A stretch of 37,309 bases of DNA from Pedobacter sp. HMWF019 (GTDB taxonomy: Bacteria; Bacteroidota; Bacteroidia; Sphingobacteriales; Sphingobacteriaceae): NCBI RefSeq assembly GCF_003061025.1, contig NZ_QAIL01000256.1, positions 1 through 37,309 on the forward strand. The letters run 5' to 3'. The notes under the pieces are model-generated. The model saw nothing but the letters and a program-made list of their open reading frames with translations, was not told the DNA's origin and did not search any database. Below are positions 27,595 to 35,853 of the stretch, piece by piece. Every line of letters begins with the position of its first letter. Position 1 is the first letter of the stretch. The position numbers and the translations under genes are program-made.

Positions 27595-27906
27595 ATGAAA
27601 AAGTTCATTTTATCAGCAGCATTTTTAGCATTCGCAGGAGTAGCATCAGTTCAGGCAAACGACATTAAAGCTCCTGTAGCTATTACCGTACCACAAGACA
27701 GTACTACAAAAGTTCCTGTTAAATTGGAAGAATTACCTGATGCGGTTAAAGCAACCTTGCAATCAGACAAATATAAAGAATGGTTACCTCAAACTGCATT
27801 CCTGATTACCGCAGCAGATAAAACCTCATGGTATCAGATCGATGTTAAAAAAGGAGAACAAACTGCCTCTTTGAAAGTTGGAAAAGATGGTAAAGTTGTA
27901 GAATAA
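27595..27906 (+). CDS. Small secreted protein, possibly PepSY-like
   Basis: 103 residues. The signal peptide is clear: MKKFILSAAFLAFAGVASVQA with cleavage after Ala21. The mature part of about 80 residues has a helix-like VKLEELPDAVKATLQSDKYKEWL followed by beta-strand-like AFLITAADKTSWYQIDVKKGEQTASLKVGKDGKVVE. The pattern 'helix, then strands ending in lysine-glycine-rich GKDGKVV' resembles single PepSY-like units seen in small periplasmic Bacteroidota proteins. No catalytic residue is evident and the function is unknown. It is monocistronic, with its own A/T-rich leader and a strong terminator right behind it. The next gene downstream is the sigma-54 response regulator, which is not obviously related. 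Confidence 0.8.
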   Translation: MKKFILSAAFLAFAGVASVQANDIKAPVAITVPQDSTTKVPVKLEELPDAVKATLQSDKYKEWLPQTAFLITAADKTSWYQIDVKKGEQTASLKVGKDGKVVE

Positions 27907-27932
27907 ACCACAAATTAAACAAATAACACCAA

Positions 27933-27967
27933 CAAAAGCCGGATATCGTTCCGGCTTTTGTATTTTT
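27933..27967 (+). terminator. Strong intrinsic terminator after the small secreted protein gene
   Basis: CAAAAGCCGG (27933-27942) and CCGGCTTTTG (27951-27960) are perfect 10-bp arms around an 8-base loop, followed at once by TATTTTT. The T-run is also the -7 promoter element of the next gene. Confidence 0.88.
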
Positions 27968-27968
27968 G
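27961..27968 (+). promoter_or_regulatory. Bacteroidota -7 promoter element (TATTTTTG) overlapping the terminator T-run
   Basis: TATTTTTG followed by C matches TAnnTTTGY exactly and ends 7 bases before ATG 27976 of the response regulator. It shares its bases with the T-run of the upstream terminator. If used, the mRNA would be leaderless or nearly so from ATG 27976, or have a short leader from ATG 27991. Confidence 0.5.
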
Positions 27969-27975
27969 CTATATC

Positions 27976-29319
27976 ATGAAAAACGACCCTATGGCAAAAA
28001 TACTGATTATTGAAGATGATCTTACGTTCTCTCAGTTGTTAGAAGGCTTTCTTAAAAAGCATCAATATGAGCCACTAGCAGTTCACGATGTGAAAGCAAG
28101 TCTGAAGATCATAAATCAACAGGAATTCGACCTGTTCCTGGTAGACTACCGCTTACCCGACGGAACAGGTCTTGATATATTGTCTCATTTACGGGAAAAA
28201 GGATCTACGGTTCCTGTGGTCATCATGACCAGCTTTAACGATGTCAGGACAGCAGTAAAGTCCATCCGGTTGGGCGCTTTTGATTACATTACCAAGCCTG
28301 TGAATCCCGATGAACTGCTGATGATCGTAAAGAGTGCGCTGGACAAAAATGATCTGGCTGAACCTGTAAACCAGGAACAGCATGCAGACACCATCAAGGG
28401 AAAAAGTTCCACTTCAGATAAACTATATGAGCACATTAGTCTGGTAGCCCCTACCGACATGTCTGTGGTGATCCAGGGCGAAAGTGGGACAGGAAAGGAA
28501 TATGCTGCCAGGACCCTTCACTTACAAAGCAAACGCAGCAACAAACCCTTTGTGGCCATAGATTGTGGTGCGCTTTCCAAAGACCTTGCAGCAAGCGAAT
28601 TATTTGGACATGTTAAAGGTGCTTTTACCGGTGCCCTGAATGATAAAAAAGGACAGTTCGAAGCTGCAGATGGTGGCACATTGTTTCTGGATGAAGTAGG
28701 AAACCTGAGTTATGAAGTGCAGGTAAAACTACTCAGAGCCTTACAGGAAAGAGTAATACAGCCTATAGGCAGTACCAAGACCATTGCTGTAGATGTAAGG
28801 ATTATCGCCGCTACCAATGATGACCTGAACAACAGTGTAAACAAAGGGACCTTCCGAGAAGACCTTTACCACCGCCTAAATGAATTCAAGATCCAGCTCC
28901 CTGCATTGCGCGACCGGGGAAAAGATATCGACTTATTCATTAACCATTTTATTGAAATTTCTAATGCAGAACTGGGCCGTAACGTAAAATACATCTCAGA
29001 CGCAGCAAAAGAACTGTTATATAAATACGACTGGCCAGGAAACCTTAGGGAACTAAAAAACGTCATCAAAAGAATGGTCTTGCTAACCGCCGGAGAAACT
29101 GCAGAAGCCGCTTCCCTCCCGGATGAAATGATCATTTCTGTAAATCAAAGTCCTAAACCCAATACATCAGATCTTAAAGCCATTAATGAGGTTAACGAAA
29201 AGTCTCTGATTATCGAAACCCTGATCAAAGTAAAATACAACAAATCCCAGGCTGCAAGGCTACTTAATATAGACAGGAAAACATTGTATAGTAAAATGGA
29301 ACGCTATGAGATCGAGTAA
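27976..29319 (+). CDS. Sigma-54-dependent NtrC-type response regulator
   Basis: 447 residues from ATG 27976; ATG 27991 ([10 protein letters not shown]) is an equally reasonable start. Receiver domain about 1-120 with phospho-acceptor Asp57 (LVDYRLPDG) and the conserved Lys in [11 protein letters not shown]+ domain about 145-375 with Walker A GESGTGKE (168-175), the sigma-54-contact loop GAFTGA (215-220) and Walker B LFLDEV (236-241). C-terminal Fis-type helix-turn-helix about 410-447 ([20 protein letters not shown]). The GAFTGA loop is intact, so it should activate sigma-54 promoters. The likely partner is the convergent hybrid kinase, whose 3' end overlaps this gene by 16 bases. Targets are unknown. 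Confidence 0.94.
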   Translation: MKNDPMAKILIIEDDLTFSQLLEGFLKKHQYEPLAVHDVKASLKIINQQEFDLFLVDYRLPDGTGLDILSHLREKGSTVPVVIMTSFNDVRTAVKSIRLGAFDYITKPVNPDELLMIVKSALDKNDLAEPVNQEQHADTIKGKSSTSDKLYEHISLVAPTDMSVVIQGESGTGKEYAARTLHLQSKRSNKPFVAIDCGALSKDLAASELFGHVKGAFTGALNDKKGQFEAADGGTLFLDEVGNLSYEVQVKLLRALQERVIQPIGSTKTIAVDVRIIAATNDDLNNSVNKGTFREDLYHRLNEFKIQLPALRDRGKDIDLFINHFIEISNAELGRNVKYISDAAKELLYKYDWPGNLRELKNVIKRMVLLTAGETAEAASLPDEMIISVNQSPKPNTSDLKAINEVNEKSLIIETLIKVKYNKSQAARLLNIDRKTLYSKMERYEIE

Positions 29320-31805
29320 TGCTCAATCTCATAGATTAACTTTTTCAATCTTCCCAGCAGCATCCTTACCTGCCTAACCTGAGCAGGGGCTATTTTTTTT
29401 GATTTATTCAGTTCAATTTCCATTTTTCTAAAAGCAGCAGCAAGTTCCCTGCTTCCCATCTGTGCAATCCGGCCGGCAAGACGGTGCGTAATCAAGGATA
29501 CATGCGCAACGTCGTCATCAGCAACAGCATTTTCTATCTCCTGTTCATCCTGAATACAATCCTGTACAAAACGATTCATGATCTTGTCGAACTGTTCCTG
29601 ATCACCAAAGGTCATTTTTTCTATATAAGAAGGATCAAAAACGATATCCGGCTCAGTATCTAAAGGAACAGGCAATTCATTTCTCAGCACAGACAATAAA
29701 TCCAGCTCTTTAAAAGGCTTCATAATCAATCCATCAAATCCGCCAGCCAGAAGTCCGGCACGCTCCTCTGGCATAACCTGGGCAGTCATGGCATAAATCT
29801 TCACCTCTTTCCCTATCTTTTCTCTCATCAGGCGGCAAAGTTCAGTTCCCGGAATTTCCGGCATCCTGATGTCCATAAAAATAAATTGCACTTCAGGATC
29901 CCATTCCGCATTCAACATATCGCCTGGTTTATTAAAACAGGTATAGTTGATCTGATGATTTTTGAAGATCAAACTGCAAAGGTCCAGGATCAGATGGTCG
30001 TCGTCAATTACCCATACTTTATTTGCCCCGGATGGGAAGGGTAACCGCTCTTTTACTGCATCCATTTCTGGCTTTTCGCCCACAGCAAACTGCAAATAGA
30101 CCGTAAAACTACTCCCTGCTCCCTTCTTACTTTTTACATAAATTCTTCCACCCTGATTCTCTACCAAAGATTTAACAATGGTTAATCCAAGGCCAGCTCC
30201 TGTTTGATTCAAAAGAAATTTTTCCGGAGCTTCTGCCTGTTCAAATTCATTAAAAATATATTTGGTCTCCTCCTCAGACAAACCAATTCCAGTATCTTTT
30301 ACCAGGAAGGTAAAGTGGAGCAAATCTCCCTGTCTCTTATAAAACACCGAAAAAAGCACCTCGCCTTCAACCGTAAACTTAATGGCATTGCTCAATAAAT
30401 TAAACAGAATCTGCTTCAGACGGAAAGGATCCCCTTGTATGTATTCTATGCCATTAAGATCAAAATTAACAGCCAGGCTTAACGCCTTCCGATCGGCTTG
30501 CTGTTTCACAATAAGCACAACCTCATCGAGCAGTTCCCTAATGTTAAAAACCTTATTCGTAAATGTAAATTTACCGGAAATCAACCGGTTATAGTCTAAA
30601 ATTTCATTCACGATCTGCAATAAATGCTCTGAAGAATGATAAATGGCATCAATGTATTTACGGCCAGGATTTTCCTGTTGTTTGATCAGCTCCGCATAAC
30701 CAATAATGGATTGAAGGGGCGTACGGATCTCATGGCTCATATTAGACAGGAAACGTTGCTTTGCCTTTCCATGATATTCAGCTTCTTCTGTAGCTGCCTC
30801 CATTTCCTTCCGGTACTTGTTGCTCCGGGTAATATCGGTTAGAATCAGGTAAAGCAACAATACCATAAGGAGAAAGAAAACCACCATGATAATGCTGATC
30901 CGGTTAATACCCGTATTGACTACTTTTTTTGCCTGGATGCCGTTCTGTTCTATCTGGGCCACAGCTTCACTCTCTACCTTTTTAAGAATGCCCAGCATCT
31001 GGCTGATGAGCAAACTATTGGCATTGGCCAGAACCGCCTCTCTGTCCAAGAAGCGTTGACTCTTGATCTTCTGTTCTTTTTCTATGGCCCGAAGGGATTC
31101 TTCCATTCCCTTCACGATTTTTCTTTCGTTAGATAAGGCGATGGTATCTCTTTTCACCTTTTCTTCATTAACAATCTTAAAGGCCTTATCTTCCTCGCCT
31201 TCGGTCTTTTTCTTTCCGAAAATTTTACTGAAAAAACTTCTCGGCCTCTCTTCTGAGGGTATTACTGTGGTGGTAGAGGTTCTTTTTTCAGAAGTCACGA
31301 CGGTACTGTCTGCCTCTGCCGAATTCTTATTGACCAGATCATTGAACTTCTGTACCTGGGTAGAGAAAGACTTGTTATTGATCAGTTTTTCGCGAACTTT
31401 TAAATAATTTACAAATTGTTTATCTCTGACCGTCAAAAGGCCATCAATAGAGGCAATCCTCCGGAGTTGAACAGAATCGCCCGCATATAAGCCTGCAAGT
31501 GTATCCAGCAAGGTTCTCAATTGTTTAGAATCTTTAAAAAACTTATTGTAGTTACCCGGATCATTCAGGGCTTGCTTCTTCTGTACCTGATCAAGTGCAG
31601 AGATTCTCCGGGACAATTCGTTAACCACACGAAGCTTCTCATTTGGTGAAGAGATGTTCTCCACCGTATTCATCATCTCCCGAAAAGCAACCTTACTTAC
31701 CAGCCAGGCCATAAAAAGGGCAAAGCAGGCCAGTACAAGTGCCAAAATCACTTTACCTCTTATGGCATGAATAAAACCTTCCTTAGAAACACGCATCATA
31801 TGCAT
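29304..31805 (-). CDS. Hybrid sensor histidine kinase with receiver and HPt domains
   Basis: 833 residues from ATG 31805; ATGs at 31799 and 31796 are also usable. TM1 about 19-36, a largely coiled-coil extracytoplasmic region 40-300 with a charged stretch around 170-210, TM2 about 303-323. Then HisKA with His358 (NMSHEIRTPLQ), HATPase_c with N473 (LLSNAIKF), DTGIG and GAGLGL, a receiver with Asp645 (IFMDIRMPE), and a C-terminal HPt with His774 (LITHRLAGRI). This is a full His-Asp-His phosphorelay in one chain. The convergent sigma-54 response regulator is the natural final acceptor, though this is inferred from position. Its input region has no recognised ligand-binding domain. No promoter match was found upstream. 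Confidence 0.93.
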   Translation of the reverse strand: MHMMRVSKEGFIHAIRGKVILALVLACFALFMAWLVSKVAFREMMNTVENISSPNEKLRVVNELSRRISALDQVQKKQALNDPGNYNKFFKDSKQLRTLLDTLAGLYAGDSVQLRRIASIDGLLTVRDKQFVNYLKVREKLINNKSFSTQVQKFNDLVNKNSAEADSTVVTSEKRTSTTTVIPSEERPRSFFSKIFGKKKTEGEEDKAFKIVNEEKVKRDTIALSNERKIVKGMEESLRAIEKEQKIKSQRFLDREAVLANANSLLISQMLGILKKVESEAVAQIEQNGIQAKKVVNTGINRISIIMVVFFLLMVLLLYLILTDITRSNKYRKEMEAATEEAEYHGKAKQRFLSNMSHEIRTPLQSIIGYAELIKQQENPGRKYIDAIYHSSEHLLQIVNEILDYNRLISGKFTFTNKVFNIRELLDEVVLIVKQQADRKALSLAVNFDLNGIEYIQGDPFRLKQILFNLLSNAIKFTVEGEVLFSVFYKRQGDLLHFTFLVKDTGIGLSEEETKYIFNEFEQAEAPEKFLLNQTGAGLGLTIVKSLVENQGGRIYVKSKKGAGSSFTVYLQFAVGEKPEMDAVKERLPFPSGANKVWVIDDDHLILDLCSLIFKNHQINYTCFNKPGDMLNAEWDPEVQFIFMDIRMPEIPGTELCRLMREKIGKEVKIYAMTAQVMPEERAGLLAGGFDGLIMKPFKELDLLSVLRNELPVPLDTEPDIVFDPSYIEKMTFGDQEQFDKIMNRFVQDCIQDEQEIENAVADDDVAHVSLITHRLAGRIAQMGSRELAAAFRKMEIELNKSKKIAPAQVRQVRMLLGRLKKLIYEIEHYSIS
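29305..29333. terminator. Hairpin spanning both stop codons of the convergent signalling genes
   Basis: TATGAGAT (29305-29312) and ATCTCATA (29326-29333) are perfect arms, with an inner GAG/CTC pair separated from them by one mismatch. The structure covers the response-regulator stop (29317-29319) and ends within the kinase stop (29304-29306). A plus-strand T-run starts 8 bases after the hairpin (29341-29345), so termination is plausible mainly for the regulator. Confidence 0.55.
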
Positions 31806-31844
31806 TTATTACAGGAAAAATGATGCCAAGCTCTAATATCTGTG

Positions 31845-33026
31845 TTAATCCAGCCAAATTAGCGGATATTTTACAGGAAGATTCCTGATGATTTCTTCCC
31901 CTTTTGGATCGTGATCCAGCTTTACCCAGGTGGCCAGCCATTCTTTATTCTGATAAGCAACAGCCCCCAATACCAAAAACGGCTGTGCCACAGGCCATTC
32001 CTCCCAATGCATCACATCTGGCTTCAACTTCCATAAGGATTTATCAGCAACATAAGGAAACATATATTGTATCCCCTTTTTTATGGATCTCCCGTCTGGT
32101 GTAGAATAAGTCCACAGGTTGTTCTCGGGTGTTGACAGCACCCGGCACAAGGTGGTCATTACATCCAGGTTAAAAAGCGAATATCCATAGGGCTTAGTTC
32201 TGGCCAGCTCAAGGGGAAAACTTCCATCTGCTGCCATTTGGTTTGGTAGCAGAACATTTTTATATCGGTCAATGCAGAATTTCTGCAATGCGGTATTATT
32301 AGTCAGTCTGGAAAAAGCAGCAATTTGTAACACAAAACAAGTCCCATGATTGTTTTGTGCATTCATTTCTGCTTTACCATTGGGATGTTCCATAAGCCAC
32401 GCGGTATAATCAGCAAACCATTGTTTAATTTTCTGCAGGTCCTCACTTTGCATTTTGCTGTGCATTACATGAATTCCCATCACTACATCAAGCAAATGAA
32501 TGGTATCAATAATTCCAATACCCCTTCCTGTATACAATCCCTTTATGGCTTGTGCATACAAAAGATTAGGGTTCATCCGGGTCTGTTCATCAATAAACCA
32601 GGCCCTTAAATGTTTCTCCGCAGCGTGAACATACTTCGCATTCCCTGTAATTTTATAGGCAGAAGCCAATGCACCAATAATCCGGCTGAACCGGATCATT
32701 GCTAATCTGTGCGCAGTAAAGTTCTCCGGATTGGTCATACCATCCCTTTGAATGTATGGACCGTCTGGATTTTTGGGGTCCGGCCACCAGTAATCACCTT
32801 CAGAAAAGAAATCATGCTTCCCTCCTGCACTTCTTGGAGAAGAGGCGGCAGTTACAGTGATCGGATCGGCTTTCAGAGCAGCATCAGCTTCCCGTAATGT
32901 TTGTTCCTTAAGTACGAATTCAGCGGTCTGATATACTTGTGAAGAATTTGCCTGGTTCTTTATAACGGAACATCCTGATAAGATAAGACTGAGTATCAAC
33001 AGGAGTCTGCCTCTGCGTAAAAACAT
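31845..33026 (-). CDS. Alginate-lyase-domain lipoprotein (polysaccharide lyase)
   Basis: 393 residues from ATG 33024-33026, which begins a lipoprotein signal (MFLRRGRLLLILSLILSGC, lipid-modified Cys19). The frame is open 23 codons further upstream, but that part contains the promoter element. The family pattern is the alginate lyase (Pfam PF05426-type) alpha-barrel: WWPDPKNPDGPYIQRDG (80-96), PNLLYAQAIKG, the hallmark NNHG at 225-228 and DGSFPLELARTKPYGYS. Such enzymes cleave uronate-containing polysaccharides by beta-elimination. Whether it belongs to PL5, PL38 or another group, and whether alginate is the true substrate, cannot be told. No SusC/SusD pair is adjacent, so it is not in a typical polysaccharide utilisation locus. 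Divergent from the hydroxylase/sulfotransferase cluster. Confidence 0.85.
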   Translation of the reverse strand: MFLRRGRLLLILSLILSGCSVIKNQANSSQVYQTAEFVLKEQTLREADAALKADPITVTAASSPRSAGGKHDFFSEGDYWWPDPKNPDGPYIQRDGMTNPENFTAHRLAMIRFSRIIGALASAYKITGNAKYVHAAEKHLRAWFIDEQTRMNPNLLYAQAIKGLYTGRGIGIIDTIHLLDVVMGIHVMHSKMQSEDLQKIKQWFADYTAWLMEHPNGKAEMNAQNNHGTCFVLQIAAFSRLTNNTALQKFCIDRYKNVLLPNQMAADGSFPLELARTKPYGYSLFNLDVMTTLCRVLSTPENNLWTYSTPDGRSIKKGIQYMFPYVADKSLWKLKPDVMHWEEWPVAQPFLVLGAVAYQNKEWLATWVKLDHDPKGEEIIRNLPVKYPLIWLD

Positions 33027-33047
33027 AGATAATTTGGTTAGATAAAT

Positions 33048-33055
33048 CAAAGTTA
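33048..33055 (-). promoter_or_regulatory. Bacteroidota -7 promoter element (TAACTTTG) for the alginate-lyase-like gene
   Basis: TAACTTTG on the minus strand is an exact TAnnTTTG match, 21 bases before the ATG at 33026. An AATTTG sequence about 25 bases further upstream is a possible, somewhat distant -33 box. It supports the lipoprotein start. Confidence 0.55.
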
Positions 33056-33175
33056 AGATATCAGGATAAAAGCCACTATACAAATTGTAACACATTTGTT
33101 ATTTCAAATTAATTTATTTCGGCCTATGTATTTCATTAAGCATAAAAACTATCTTAGTCTTTCTTTTCCCTGCCC

Positions 33176-33856
33176 ATGAATTATATAAAGTTCTCCACAT
33201 CTTACCATACCGAAAAACTCCAGTCAGAATTAACGGAGGTTCTAAAAGAGGAATGGCCCTTACATTTTAATGCAAAGGATTTTAATGGCGACTGGAGGAG
33301 TATTTCTCTTCGTTCGGCCAGTGGACTAAGTAAAGATATCTACGCCCATCCAGACGTTACCTATCAAGACACACCTGCACTTAGCCTGATGCCTTATGCA
33401 AAAGAGATTCTTGATTCCTGGAAATGCGACAAGGAAGCCGTACGCCTGTTGTCACTGGCACCCGGGAGTTTCATCAAACCTCATAAAGACCAGGGATGCA
33501 GTTACGCAGATGGACAATTCAGGATCCACATCCCTATTGTAACCAATCCGGATGTATATTTTACTCTTGATGATGAAAAACTCCATTTGGCCCCGGGAGA
33601 ATGCTGGTATATGAATTTTGGCGCTACTCATAGTATTGTTAACGCCGGCAGTACAGCAAGGGTACACCTGATCATTGATGGGATACGCAACAACTGGACA
33701 GACCAGTACTTTGCCCAACATGGCTATAACATCAGCGAAAAATCAGCCGGAATGACCTATGATGAGGCGACAAGAGATGGTATGATCCGGGAACTGGAAC
33801 AAATGAATACGGAAACCGCAAGACGTTTAATTGCCCAATTAAGAACAGATATATAA
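33176..33856 (+). CDS. Aspartyl/asparaginyl beta-hydroxylase-type Fe(II)/2-oxoglutarate oxygenase
   Basis: 226 residues. The double-stranded beta-helix core of the Asp/Asn hydroxylase family (PF05118-type) spans about 60-170: the His-x-Asp iron pair is His103 and Asp105 (IKPHKDQG), the distal His is His152 (FGATHSIVN) and the 2-oxoglutarate-binding Arg is Arg162 (ARVHLIID). Arg116 in FRIHIPI is also typical. All required residues are present, so it should be active. Bacterial members hydroxylate free amino acids, peptides or lipid-linked groups, and the substrate here is unknown. The C-terminal ~50 residues are an added helical region. No exact -7 element was found in the 149 bases separating it from the lyase gene. 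Its stop overlaps the sulfotransferase start by one base (TAATG). Confidence 0.88.
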   Translation: MNYIKFSTSYHTEKLQSELTEVLKEEWPLHFNAKDFNGDWRSISLRSASGLSKDIYAHPDVTYQDTPALSLMPYAKEILDSWKCDKEAVRLLSLAPGSFIKPHKDQGCSYADGQFRIHIPIVTNPDVYFTLDDEKLHLAPGECWYMNFGATHSIVNAGSTARVHLIIDGIRNNWTDQYFAQHGYNISEKSAGMTYDEATRDGMIRELEQMNTETARRLIAQLRTDI

Positions 33857-34806
33857 TGCAGATCACTCCAATAGCCAATTGGATTCCCTATCAGATGAGC
33901 CACACCAGTGAAAGCGGCTGGATGCTCAAATGGCTTGACCTAGGAAAAAAAATCATAGACGAACCTTTTTTTGACGAGACCATACAAATATGCCGTTCCA
34001 AACAAAGAGAACGATCTGCTTTACAAAGCCTTTCCAGTCCAGACTTTATGACTGAGGCCTGCAAAAAATTACATTTTCTAGCGCCCTCAGCTTTTATCTT
34101 TCATGTATCCAGATGCGGCTCAACTTTACTTTCACAAGCTTTTTCGCAATCAGACGAAAATATAGTCATTGCAGAAGCACCCTTGCTCGATGAGATTTTA
34201 AGGGCTGGGGAAAAACAACCTGAAATCCAATTACCTGTTCTGGAAACCTGGTTCAGATCTGCGCTCAACTTAATGGGTCAGCATAGAAATTTCAAGGAAA
34301 GCAATTACCTCATCAAACTGGACAGCTGGCATATTCACTTTTATGAAACCTTACGTCAATGGTTCCCAACGACTCCTTTTTTCTTCCTTTACCGTAAGCC
34401 AGAAGAAGTAATTGCCTCTCATGATAAGCGAAGAGGTATCCACAGTGTTCCCGGGATGATCAGCAACACGCTGCTTAAGACCGAAAGACCAGATCACTAT
34501 GGAAGTGACTTTAACCGTTATACAGCAGAAGTATTACAGCAGTATTACCAAAAACTGGCGGGGATACATCAGTTGAAACATTCGAAAAACCTGTTTTTCG
34601 ATTATGCAACGGGCGTAAAAGAAATGGTATACACTTTCAGTTCCTTTACAAGAATACCAATACATCAGAATCTGTTTGAGCGGCTAAATTACCACAGCAA
34701 ATCTTCAAATGATTTATTCAGGCCCGAGGCCAGTCCCGAGCCCAAAAGATTCTACTTCGACGATTGCCATCACAGTTACGAATATTTAAGAGCCATCAAG
34801 AGCTAA
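33856..34806 (+). CDS. Sulfotransferase-family protein (PAPS-dependent type)
   Basis: 316 residues. The 5'-phosphosulfate-binding loop appears as FHVSRCGSTLLSQAF (82-96) and the 3'-phosphate-binding segment as FFFLYRKPEEVIASHDKR (175-192). These two motifs together define PAPS-using sulfotransferases. No signal peptide or membrane segment is seen, so it acts in the cytoplasm. The family moves sulfate from PAPS to hydroxyls or amines of lipids, sugars or peptides. A kinase of the PAPS-forming family lies two genes downstream, and two hydroxylases flank it, one of which could create the hydroxyl that is sulfated (inference). The acceptor is unknown. Translational coupling with the upstream hydroxylase is likely from the one-base TAATG overlap. 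Confidence 0.88.
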   Translation: MQITPIANWIPYQMSHTSESGWMLKWLDLGKKIIDEPFFDETIQICRSKQRERSALQSLSSPDFMTEACKKLHFLAPSAFIFHVSRCGSTLLSQAFSQSDENIVIAEAPLLDEILRAGEKQPEIQLPVLETWFRSALNLMGQHRNFKESNYLIKLDSWHIHFYETLRQWFPTTPFFFLYRKPEEVIASHDKRRGIHSVPGMISNTLLKTERPDHYGSDFNRYTAEVLQQYYQKLAGIHQLKHSKNLFFDYATGVKEMVYTFSSFTRIPIHQNLFERLNYHSKSSNDLFRPEASPEPKRFYFDDCHHSYEYLRAIKS

Positions 34807-34902
34807 GCACAACCAACTAAGCTTTTCTTTTTCTGCAAAGTAATGTTGTAAATTGCAATCCAGATCTCAACCGAATACGCCATCTAAAAATAGACTATTA
34901 AA

Positions 34903-35853
34903 ATGACAGAGTGCACTTTTCTTCGCGTTTTTTTTGAAGTTCATCAAAGTAAAAAACAAAGAGACCTTACCCCCGAGTATCCCAATTTTGACCGCCTTGA
35001 AAACATATGGCTAAGCATCTACGGCCTGGGAAAGTACGAAACCTATCATTTTATATATGCAGACTGCAGACATTTTAATCATTTCAATCAATGGTTAAAT
35101 CAGCTTAAGGGTAATGATTTCCTGGAAAATGCAGCAATTCAGTTCAATAACTGGTTAATAGAACAACCAGATTCCGATCGTGCCCCGGTACAAAAGCAGC
35201 TACTCAATGAAGAGCAATTGCAGTTCTGGGAACAATATGGCTACCTGAAAATAAGCGATCTTATTGAACCAGAACTTTGCGATGAAGTAAAAGAATTGAT
35301 CTGCACACACCTGGACATCAATTTATCGAATCCGTATAGCTGGTATACACCACACCCAGACTGGCAAGGGCTTATGGTACAAATCTATCAGGGCATCAGT
35401 CAACAAGCGATCAGGAAACACCCAAACGTACATCAGCTATTTTCAGAACTTTACGCTGGCCAACCCATCATTGCCAATACGGACAAACTCAGTTTTAATC
35501 CGCCCGAAACTCCCTACTGGCCTTTCAAAAGCGGTGATCTTCATTGGGACATAGATTTGGATAAGCCGATAGAATATACTATACAGGGACTCATCTACCT
35601 GGACGATGTTCCGGCAGACCGGGGGCCATTAACTTTAGTTCCAGGAGTACACCATCAATTTAACGAATGGATAAAATCGTTCAAAACCCTTGAAGACGCA
35701 CACCATGTGATGCGAAGCCAGGTACAGGGCATACCTGTACCCGGAAAAAAAGGAGATATCATTGTCTGGCTCAATACACTTCCTCATGCCGCAAGTGCCA
35801 ATCACTCTCCTTTGCCCAGGTTTGTTCAATACCTCAGTTTCTCCAAATTATAG
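34903..35853 (+). CDS. Phytanoyl-CoA dioxygenase (PhyH)-type Fe(II)/2-oxoglutarate oxygenase
   Basis: 316 residues. The PhyH fold starts at about 105 (QLQFWEQYGYLKISDLI). The iron-binding His214 and Asp216 are in DLHWDIDLD, the distal His295 is in LPHAASANHS, and Arg306 (PLPRFVQYLS) is the 2-oxoglutarate ligand; GLIYLDDVPADRGPLTLVPGVH is the typical central segment. The first ~90 residues are an extra domain I do not recognise (aromatic- and His-rich, YETYHFIYADCRHFNHFNQW). Members hydroxylate lipids, amino acids or natural products. It starts 96 bases after the sulfotransferase, a gap with no obvious promoter or terminator, and its TAG stop overlaps the GTG start of the kinase gene by one base. 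Confidence 0.87.
   Translation: MTECTFLRVFFEVHQSKKQRDLTPEYPNFDRLENIWLSIYGLGKYETYHFIYADCRHFNHFNQWLNQLKGNDFLENAAIQFNNWLIEQPDSDRAPVQKQLLNEEQLQFWEQYGYLKISDLIEPELCDEVKELICTHLDINLSNPYSWYTPHPDWQGLMVQIYQGISQQAIRKHPNVHQLFSELYAGQPIIANTDKLSFNPPETPYWPFKSGDLHWDIDLDKPIEYTIQGLIYLDDVPADRGPLTLVPGVHHQFNEWIKSFKTLEDAHHVMRSQVQGIPVPGKKGDIIVWLNTLPHAASANHSPLPRFVQYLSFSKL

Noticed and set aside
33096-34902. Ribosomal peptide precursor for the hydroxylase/sulfotransferase cluster
   Set aside because: I looked in both short gaps (33096-33175 and 34807-34902) and found no plausible small open frame with a start; a precursor outside the window cannot be excluded.
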